6,493 bases of DNA from Sphingomonadales bacterium (lineage in GTDB: Bacteria > Pseudomonadota > Alphaproteobacteria > Sphingomonadales > Sphingomonadaceae): assembly GCA_017302775.1 (NCBI GenBank), contig JAFLDC010000159.1, positions 1 to 6,493 of the forward strand, read 5' to 3'. Made by a program: the position numbers and the translations under genes. Positions 1-5,200 of the stretch are shown piece after piece. How positions within the stretch are numbered: the stretch's first letter is position 1; the number at the start of each line of letters is the position of its first letter. The notes under the pieces were generated by a model, which worked only from the letters and a program-made list of their open reading frames with translations, was not told where the DNA came from and did not search any database.

Positions 1-151
1 CCCATCAATATGGAAGAGAAGGGGAACGGAGCCGGGGAAACAGCCGCACAGCCTCTAAGTGGCATCCGATGAGCGCAGGGTTCGCGTTACCTTGCCGGTT
101 ACCTATGGTCCGGCGCCCGAAGGCGAAAAGTCTCGAAAGCCTTGGGAAAAC
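1..151. other. Probable chromosomal flank, no gene seen
   Basis: I see no convincing coding frame, RNA gene or mobile element in this stretch. It lies on the 3' side of the minus-strand tRNA-Gly fragment, so if the island model is right it is host chromosome downstream of the original tRNA gene. The only local structure is a 4-bp stem with a UUCG loop on the minus strand at 113-124, without a U tract. Together with the att site and the leader up to 398, this makes the first 398 bases free of protein genes. Confidence 0.5.
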
Positions 152-196
152 TGGAGCGGGCGAAGGGATTCGAACCCTCGACCCCAACCTTGGCAA
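152..196 (-). other. att site: 3' half of tRNA-Gly(GCC)
   Basis: Read on the minus strand, this 45-base stretch starts with an anticodon loop TTGCCAA (196 to 190, anticodon GCC at 194-192). It continues through the 3' anticodon strand GGTTG, a T-arm with loop TTCGAAT (174-168) between 5-bp arms, the acceptor 3' strand CGCCCGC (162-156), the discriminator T and an encoded CCA (154-152). A normal tRNA-Gly would continue upstream with an anticodon 5' strand such as CGACC. Here the sequence becomes unrelated at 197, and there is no D-arm or 5' acceptor strand. It is therefore a half gene, not a working tRNA. With an integrase gene 200 bases away it is best read as one end of an island integrated into the tRNA. 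The intact tRNA-Gly should lie at the far right end of the island, outside the window. Confidence 0.82.
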
Positions 197-204
197 AATG
201 CCGG
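193..204 (+). repeat. 12-bp direct repeat, copy 1, across island boundary
   Basis: GCAAAATGCCGG occurs here and again, identically, at 372-383 just before the integrase start. The first four bases belong to the tRNA-derived core and the remaining eight to the island side. Paired exact repeats beside an integrase gene could be integrase or excisionase binding sites. This is inference; only the repeat itself is seen. Confidence 0.5.
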
Positions 205-398
205 ATTGGTTCCGCCGAGAGCACCCTAAAGCCCGCCAACGAACTCTATCCTTCTGAATATACGCGCAAATATCGAATGGAAACTACGCCAGGACAATCC
301 ATTCCTTACCCGTCGTTTCTTCCCGCTCGCTTACATTGTGCGTACATTGCCAAGGACTGCCGCTTGTGTAAGCAAAATGCCGGAAAGGACAAGCCGGC
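197..398. other. Island leader between att site and integrase
   Basis: This 202-base non-coding stretch holds short repeated elements. TTGCCAAGG at 347-355 is an inverted copy of the anticodon-loop edge of the att core (188-196). TACATTG occurs twice, at 332-338 and 343-349. The second copy of the 12-bp repeat lies at 372-383. Such an arrangement would suit an att region with accessory integrase sites, and it must also contain the integrase promoter. I could not pick a convincing -35/-10 pair. Confidence 0.45.
372..383 (+). repeat. 12-bp direct repeat, copy 2
   Basis: This is an exact second copy of GCAAAATGCCGG from 193-204. Its last seven bases (377-383) also form the left arm of the inverted repeat around the integrase ribosome binding site. 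Confidence 0.5.
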
Positions 399-400
399 AT
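377..400 (+). promoter_or_regulatory. Hairpin enclosing the integrase ribosome binding site
   Basis: ATGCCGG (377-383) and CCGGCAT (394-400) are perfect inverted repeats, giving a 7-bp GC-rich stem with a 10-base loop. The loop holds the purine-rich Shine-Dalgarno AAAGGA (384-389). The right arm ends in the first two bases of the start codon ATG (399-401). In the mRNA this would place the binding site in a loop and bury part of the start codon in a stem, which could damp or gate integrase translation. The structure is seen; the control is inferred. Confidence 0.5.
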
Positions 401-1658
401 GGGCAAGCTCACCAAGACAGCCATCGACGCGCTCGCGATCCCTGTGAAGGGACAGGCCTTCCTGTGGGATTCGGAGTTGCGTGGATTTGGCGTGCGCGTC
501 ATCCCGTCAGGTCTCAAGGCCTTCGTCGTTCAATACCGGAACGAGGAAGGGCGCAGCCGCCGGATCGTGATCGGTCGCTATGGCGTCCTCACCGTCGAGC
601 AGGCGCGCAAGCAAGCGATCTTGAAGCTGGCGGCGGTCGTCGGCGGTGCCGATCCTGCCGAGGAGCGAGCGCAGTCCAGGGCGGCCATCACGATCCGGGA
701 AGTCTGCAATTGGTATCTTGAAAACGCCGAAGCCGGGACGATCCTCGGTCGCAAGCACAGGCCGATCAAGGCTTCGACGCTGGCCATGGATCGCAGCCGG
801 ATCGAGACGCATATCGTGCCGTTGATCGGCACTCGGCAGGTCCGCGCCTTGCGCATCGCCGACATCGAAAAGATGCAAATGGACATCGTTGCTGGAAAGA
901 CCGCCAGGCCCCGGAAGGAAGGTGGGCGCGGTGGCAAGGCTGCAGGTGGGCCGGGCGTTGCCGGACGCGCTGTCTCGACGCTGCAAAGCCTCCTGTCACA
1001 CGCGCTTCGGTATGACATCGTCGAGAACAATCCCGCAGCGGGCGTTCGCAAGATTGCCGGCAAGCCCCGCACGCGTCGGCTTAGTGCCGCCGAAATCCGC
1101 GCCCTTGGTGAAGCGATGGAAATCGCCGAGCGGAACGAGGAAAATCCGACTGGCCTCGCCGCAGTCCGAGCGCTGCTGCTGACCGGCTACCGCATTTCCG
1201 AGGTCATCGGCATGGAACGGAGTTGGCTCCACTCTGACCGCGGATATGTCCACTTCCCCGACACCAAGACCGATGGGCAAGTGCGCCCGATCGGCCGGGC
1301 AGCGATCCAGTTGCTGAAAGCCCTGCCAGAGAAGCGCGGCCTTTCGCTGTTCTTCCCTTCGGACTTTGTAGACCGGCCGTACTCGGGCGTTCCTGAAACC
1401 TTGCGCGCCTTGTGCGCCATCGCAGGGATCAAGGGCGTCACACCCCATGTGCTGCGTCACACCTTCGGCAGTGTCGCGGGCGACATGGGCTTTTCGGAAC
1501 TGACCATCAAAGCTCTGCTCGGCCATGGCGCGAGGGGATCAACGCAGAATTACGTCCACATCGACGAAGCCTTGCGGTTGGCGGTTGAGCGGGTTTCGTC
1601 GAAAATCGACCAACTGCTGAAACGTGAGAACGCCGTCGTCCTGGAATGGGCGGCGTAG
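399..1658 (+). CDS. Tyrosine-type site-specific integrase (P4 family)
   Basis: This 419-residue protein is the likely recombinase that inserted the island into tRNA-Gly. Residues 1 to about 85 look like the N-terminal arm-binding domain of P4-type integrases (DUF4102-like), with motifs such as LRGFGVRV and IVIGRYG. Residues from about 97 to 215 form the core-binding region, interrupted by a Gly-rich linker near 175-186. The catalytic domain carries the full set of conserved residues: Arg265 (TGYRISE), Lys290 (DTKTDG), His350 and Arg353 (HVLRH), His376 (LLGH) and the nucleophile Tyr385 (NYVHI). The length is normal for the family, and no frameshift or missing catalytic residue is visible. The ATG at 399 is supported by AAAGGA nine bases upstream, inside a hairpin loop. 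The gene reads away from the att site, a common position for the integrase of a tRNA island. Confidence 0.93.
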   Translation: MGKLTKTAIDALAIPVKGQAFLWDSELRGFGVRVIPSGLKAFVVQYRNEEGRSRRIVIGRYGVLTVEQARKQAILKLAAVVGGADPAEERAQSRAAITIREVCNWYLENAEAGTILGRKHRPIKASTLAMDRSRIETHIVPLIGTRQVRALRIADIEKMQMDIVAGKTARPRKEGGRGGKAAGGPGVAGRAVSTLQSLLSHALRYDIVENNPAAGVRKIAGKPRTRRLSAAEIRALGEAMEIAERNEENPTGLAAVRALLLTGYRISEVIGMERSWLHSDRGYVHFPDTKTDGQVRPIGRAAIQLLKALPEKRGLSLFFPSDFVDRPYSGVPETLRALCAIAGIKGVTPHVLRHTFGSVAGDMGFSELTIKALLGHGARGSTQNYVHIDEALRLAVERVSSKIDQLLKRENAVVLEWAA

Positions 1659-1661
1659 TCA

Positions 1662-1697
1662 CCTTACGGGATGCCGCCCCGAGGAGTCCTTGTAAGG
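1662..1697 (+). terminator. Weak hairpin after the integrase gene
   Basis: CCTTAC (1662-1667) and GTAAGG (1692-1697) are perfect 6-bp inverted repeats beginning three bases after the integrase stop codon. The 24-base loop is long and no U tract follows directly, only an AT-rich stretch, so a terminator role is weak. The same bases also contribute half-sites to the possible operator cluster described downstream. Confidence 0.25.
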
Positions 1698-1715
1698 CCA
1701 TTAAATTTGACCTTA
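1693..1715. promoter_or_regulatory. Imperfect 23-bp dyad over the -35 region
   Basis: TAAGGCCA (1693-1700) and TGACCTTA (1708-1715) are inverted repeats matching at 7 of 8 positions around a 7-base AT-rich centre. The right arm overlaps the proposed -35 box TTGACC (1707-1712). A further ACCTTA half-site lies at 1661-1666. This is the geometry of a repressor site, although no regulator is identified directly. Confidence 0.4.
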
Positions 1716-1737
1716 TATCAGTCTACTAGCATATAAA
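1707..1737 (+). promoter_or_regulatory. Candidate promoter for ietAS
   Basis: TTGACC (1707-1712) matches the -35 consensus at five of six bases. TATAAA (1732-1737) matches the -10 consensus at five of six. The 19-base spacer is longer than the ideal 17, which would make a weak or activator-helped promoter. It sits in the only clearly AT-rich stretch of the window and about 90 bases upstream of the ATPase start. It is flanked and overlapped by inverted repeats. Confidence 0.45.
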
Positions 1738-1777
1738 TGGACTAAGTTTTTCATTGTGGGTTGAAAATTAGTCCATT
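1736..1777. promoter_or_regulatory. Perfect 10-bp inverted repeat, operator or leader hairpin
   Basis: AATGGACTAA (1736-1745) and TTAGTCCATT (1768-1777) are exact reverse complements separated by 22 bases. After one mismatch the pairing continues for three more bases (TTT at 1747-1749 with AAA at 1764-1766). The left arm overlaps the end of the proposed -10 box and the expected transcription start. The centre-to-centre distance of the arms is 32 bases, about three helical turns. It could bind a dimeric or looping repressor as DNA, or fold as a leader hairpin in RNA. Confidence 0.6.
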
Positions 1778-1823
1778 CTTTGCCACACACCTCGGATAAC
1801 GCAAAGCCGGGGAAGTCGACGTC

Positions 1824-2945
1824 GTGGAAAAAATGGTTGAGGATTTTATTCAAATGGCCCGGATCGGTCTATCCGGTCGCACGCAGGACGTGCAGTCGCT
1901 CATCCATCGCATTTCGAAGCGCTACCGTACGGCATCTCCCGAGTTGTCGACCGCACTGACTGACCTGCTACGCCAGGCTCCGACCCGTTCCTCTCCATTG
2001 CGGAGGGCCAGCGAGGTCGCACTTCCAGTGGACGTGGATTCGAGGTTTCAATTGCTACGGGTCGAGGAGCCCCCCTTCCTTGATCACGAGCCCGTGTTTG
2101 CAAGCGATGTCCAATCCGCACTTGACGCGCTTGTTGCAGAGCGGCGGGAAGAAATCGTCCTGCGGGAGGCCGGGCTTGAGCCGGTACGATCGGCGATTTT
2201 CACTGGGCCGCCTGGGGTTGGTAAGACTTTGGCGGCGCGTTGGGTTGCCAGAGCTCTTGGCCGCCCGTTGTTGATCCTGGATCTGTCGGCCGTCATGAGC
2301 AGCTACCTTGGTCGGACGGGGTCCAATCTTCGCCACGTGCTCGATTACGCCAAGTCCATCGACTGTGTGCTTCTGCTCGACGAACTCGATGCAATCGCCA
2401 AACGTCGCGACGACCGTGGCGAGATCGGCGAGCTCAAGCGCCTCGTGACAGTCCTGTTGCAGCAACTCGACGACTGGCCCGCTTCTGGACTTCTGATTGC
2501 TGCTACAAATCACGCCGACTTACTCGATCCGGCTATCTGGCGCCGCTTTGAGCTTGCCGTCGAGTTTCCCCTGCCCACTCCTGCCAGCGCCGCACGTTTC
2601 ATCGCCGTAGAATTGGATGGTTTGAGCGAAAAATCTGAAGCTTGGGCCGACATCCTAGCGTCAGCCTTGGCGGGTCAATCGTTCAGCGACATTGATCGAA
2701 ATCTCAAGGCCGCACGACGGGCTGCAGCACTTCAGCGCACCCCGGTAGACGAACAGCTTTTGGGTTTGCTGCAACTGGACTCCCTGTCGAAGGATCAGCG
2801 GATAGCGTTCGCGACATCGCTCGTTGACCAGGGGTTCTCAACCCAGCGCCAGGCAGCCGAACTCACTGGTGTCTCGCGTGATACAATTCGGTCCCACAGC
2901 GCCGCTGGTCCGGCGCATCCTGGTCGAAAGAGGAAAGTCGGATGA
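1824..2945 (+). CDS. ietA: AAA+ ATPase, IetA-like (antitoxin/partner of protease)
   Basis: This 373-residue AAA+ ATPase matches IetA, the ATPase partner and proposed antitoxin of the IetAS protease system. Walker A is GPPGVGKT (128-135) and Walker B is VLLLDE (182-187). A pore-loop-like SYLG (160-163) resembles the aromatic-hydrophobic-Gly loop of substrate-threading AAA proteins. Sensor 1 is Asn229 in AATNH, and arginine fingers are Arg240/Arg241 in WRRFE. The first ~80 residues match no domain I know. The C-terminus (about 322-358) is helix-turn-helix-like, with QAAELTGVSRDTIRSH, followed by a basic tail GRKRK. The GTG start at 1824 is preferred because GGGGAAG (1809-1815) lies eight bases upstream; the in-frame ATG at 1833 would be 17 bases away. 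Its stop overlaps the protease start (ATGA), so the two are probably co-translated. It may restrain, unfold or deliver substrates to the protease; which one is not visible. Confidence 0.86.
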   Translation: MEKMVEDFIQMARIGLSGRTQDVQSLIHRISKRYRTASPELSTALTDLLRQAPTRSSPLRRASEVALPVDVDSRFQLLRVEEPPFLDHEPVFASDVQSALDALVAERREEIVLREAGLEPVRSAIFTGPPGVGKTLAARWVARALGRPLLILDLSAVMSSYLGRTGSNLRHVLDYAKSIDCVLLLDELDAIAKRRDDRGEIGELKRLVTVLLQQLDDWPASGLLIAATNHADLLDPAIWRRFELAVEFPLPTPASAARFIAVELDGLSEKSEAWADILASALAGQSFSDIDRNLKAARRAAALQRTPVDEQLLGLLQLDSLSKDQRIAFATSLVDQGFSTQRQAAELTGVSRDTIRSHSAAGPAHPGRKRKVG

Positions 2946-5161
2946 AACGGAACTTCTTGCTCGGCAAAGGTGAGCGACTGGCCGAGGACATCACCGTTCG
3001 TGGGGGTGGTGGGCCAAAGGAAGCTCCATACACATTCTTCGAAGCCCGCCAGCGGCTAACTCCGATGCTGCAAAAGGCATCCTCGCAGATCGATGCCCTA
3101 CCCGATGCGGCTTGCCCGAACGAACAGGCCGTTGTGGGTCTGACGCTCAATCCCGAATATCTCTCGAAATCAGCCTATCCGCTTGAACTGCTGAAGGCTG
3201 CGGGTGTCACGCCTGTTGGCAGTCGTCCCCGCCGAATCACGCCAGAGCGGCGCTCACGGAATCGAGCGCCGTCCGAGACGCTTACTACCGAACTCTTTGT
3301 TATGGCCCCTCGGGCGACCTTCAGAAACTGGGGGGCATTGTTGCCGTCTCTGGCAGAGAATGCGCCCGGTGCGAAGGACCTAGCTTCCCTCGAGGACATC
3401 GAGGCTCCCGGTCCCGAAGACAAGATCAAAGGTAAGTTGCCTGATGCTCAAGAAGCGGTGTTCGAGGTCGTCTTGCACGCCGACTCGCTGACCGGTGACA
3501 GGTTTGTCCTTCCCTATTTTCAACAATACCTCGCACACCTCGGAGTCGAAGCTGACTTCCGGCGGCGCTTTTATGCGGGTGGCTTGTGCTTTCTCGAACT
3601 CGAAGCCCCGGTGGGCCTAGCCGATGAGATTGCGACCTTTACCGTCGTGCGAGCGCTGCGAGAAATGCCGCGTTTGCGCATGCTGCGCCCGACGATCCGC
3701 GCCGCCACTTTGCCAGGCCAAGCGTTGATCCTGCCGACCGCGCCAGCCATCGATCCGTCGATCAGGGTTGCAGTCTTTGATGGCGGGGTTCCGGATGCGC
3801 ACCCCTTGACCTCCTGGGTCACCCCAATTGAGGCCCATGGCATCGGTCCGGCCCACAGCGAGTTTCTGAAGCACGGCATTGGAGTTTCGTCGGCGCTCTT
3901 GTTTGGGCATCTCGACCCCAAGGTGCCTCCAGCCGTGCCCTACGCGAATATCGACCATTACCGGGTCCTCGATACCGATCCCGGACAAAATCCGCATGAA
4001 TTGTTCGACGTTCTTGATCGCATTGAACGCGTCTTGGCCGACCAGCCCTACGAGTTCGTGAACCTTAGTTTGGGACCTCGCCTGCCGATTGAAGACGACG
4101 ATGTGCATGCCTGGACAGCAGTGCTCGACGACAGATTGGCGCGGACCGACACCTTGGCGGCCATTGCTGTCGGCAACGATGGAGAAGGCGACGCCCTTCT
4201 TGGGTTAAACCGCATCCAGGTTCCCGCAGATTGCGTCAATGCCCTCGCGGTTGGCGCATGCGATACACCTGACACCGATTGGCAACGCGCTGCATACAGC
4301 TCCGTGGGTCCAGGCCGTAGCCCTGGGCTTATGAAGCCGGATCTCGTCGACTTTGGCGGTTCGCTCGGCCGCCCCTTTCTTGTTGTAGGCGAAGGCCTGA
4401 CCCCTGAATTCGACGCTACTGGGGGCACGTCGTTTGCGGCGCCCAGCGTGCTCAGGCTCGGGACAGGAATCAAAGCACACTTTGGCTCGGGTCTGAACCT
4501 GCTAGCCATCCGGACATTGCTTATCCACAGCACCGAGTGCGCCGATCATTCGCGGCAGGAGGTGGGCTGGGGCCGTGTACCGCGCGACCTCGCAACCATT
4601 GTTCTGTGTGACGATGACACAATCCGGATCGTATATCAGGGCACGATCTCACCGGCACGGTATATCCGGATTCCGGTGCCGGTTCCCGCTGGCGAGTTGA
4701 CCGGCAATGTCTCGATCAAGGCTACCTTGTGTTACAAGACACCGACCGACCCGCACCATCCTGGCAATTATACGCGCGCGGGATTGGAACTGACTTTCCG
4801 CCCTCATGATCAGAAATTCTCGCGCGATACTCAGTTGCATCCTGACTCAAAGAGTTTCTTCGGCACGACCGTCAACGGTATGACTGAGGACGAGTTGCGC
4901 AAGGATGCCTGGAAATGGGAAAACTGCCTGCACGCAACAAAGTCATTCAGAGGCAGCAGCCTTCGCAATCCAACATTCGACCTGCATTACAATGCACGGC
5001 TGGAAGGGAGGGACTTTCGTCCCGACGAACCGCTGTCATATGCGATGATCATAACGGTAAAGGCGCGCAATACCCTTGATCTGTATGATCAGGTTGTGCG
5101 GAAATACGCGACCCTGCTGGAACCGATCCGCCCCGTGGTGGACATTCCAATTCAGCTTTGA
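2942..5161 (+). CDS. ietS: Subtilisin-like serine protease, IetS-like (toxin/effector)
   Basis: This 739-residue S8-family protease matches IetS, the proposed toxin of IetAS. The triad is complete: Asp280 (VAVFDGG), His311 (KHGIGV) and Ser497 (GGTSFAAPS), with oxyanion Asn412 in AVGND. There is no signal peptide or membrane segment, so it should act in the cytoplasm, unlike most secreted subtilisins. Residues about 172-250 look like a small alpha/beta domain just before the catalytic domain, in the place of an inhibitory propeptide; the first 170 residues match nothing I recognise. Residues about 535-739 form a beta-rich C-terminal region. The ATG at 2942 overlaps the ietA stop by four bases and has AGGA (2931-2934) seven bases upstream, so it is translationally coupled to ietA. 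The substrate, and whether it acts by killing infected cells or plasmid-free cells, cannot be told from sequence. Confidence 0.88.
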   Translation: MKRNFLLGKGERLAEDITVRGGGGPKEAPYTFFEARQRLTPMLQKASSQIDALPDAACPNEQAVVGLTLNPEYLSKSAYPLELLKAAGVTPVGSRPRRITPERRSRNRAPSETLTTELFVMAPRATFRNWGALLPSLAENAPGAKDLASLEDIEAPGPEDKIKGKLPDAQEAVFEVVLHADSLTGDRFVLPYFQQYLAHLGVEADFRRRFYAGGLCFLELEAPVGLADEIATFTVVRALREMPRLRMLRPTIRAATLPGQALILPTAPAIDPSIRVAVFDGGVPDAHPLTSWVTPIEAHGIGPAHSEFLKHGIGVSSALLFGHLDPKVPPAVPYANIDHYRVLDTDPGQNPHELFDVLDRIERVLADQPYEFVNLSLGPRLPIEDDDVHAWTAVLDDRLARTDTLAAIAVGNDGEGDALLGLNRIQVPADCVNALAVGACDTPDTDWQRAAYSSVGPGRSPGLMKPDLVDFGGSLGRPFLVVGEGLTPEFDATGGTSFAAPSVLRLGTGIKAHFGSGLNLLAIRTLLIHSTECADHSRQEVGWGRVPRDLATIVLCDDDTIRIVYQGTISPARYIRIPVPVPAGELTGNVSIKATLCYKTPTDPHHPGNYTRAGLELTFRPHDQKFSRDTQLHPDSKSFFGTTVNGMTEDELRKDAWKWENCLHATKSFRGSSLRNPTFDLHYNARLEGRDFRPDEPLSYAMIITVKARNTLDLYDQVVRKYATLLEPIRPVVDIPIQL

Positions 5162-5176
5162 GTTTGGCGCCGCAGC

Positions 5177-5200
5177 TGGCTCGACTACCTCTACGAGCCA
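5177..5200. terminator. Hairpin between convergent genes
   Basis: TGGCTCG (5177-5183) and CGAGCCA (5194-5200) form a perfect 7-bp stem with a 10-base loop. It sits in the 39-base gap between the ietS stop and the stop codon of the opposing gene, directly next to the latter (5201-5203). Its position suits a two-way terminator. Neither side has a U tract, so intrinsic termination would be weak. Confidence 0.4.

Noticed and set aside
113..124. UUCG tetraloop hairpin on the minus strand downstream of the tRNA fragment
   Set aside because: The stem is only four base pairs and no U tract follows, so it is not a supportable terminator.
152..240. A complete tRNA-Gly gene
   Set aside because: Upstream of the anticodon loop there is no matching anticodon 5' strand, D-arm or acceptor 5' strand; only the 3' half is present.
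996..1526. Long antisense open frame (176 residues) inside the integrase gene
   Set aside because: It lies fully opposite a well-supported gene with all catalytic motifs, and GC-rich DNA commonly gives such shadows.
1833..1835. ATG as the ietA start
   Set aside because: It would lie 17 bases from the only good ribosome binding site, whereas GTG at 1824 has eight-base spacing.
3617..4108. Antisense open frame (163 residues) inside ietS
   Set aside because: It is opposite the catalytic domain of the protease and has no recognisable motif.
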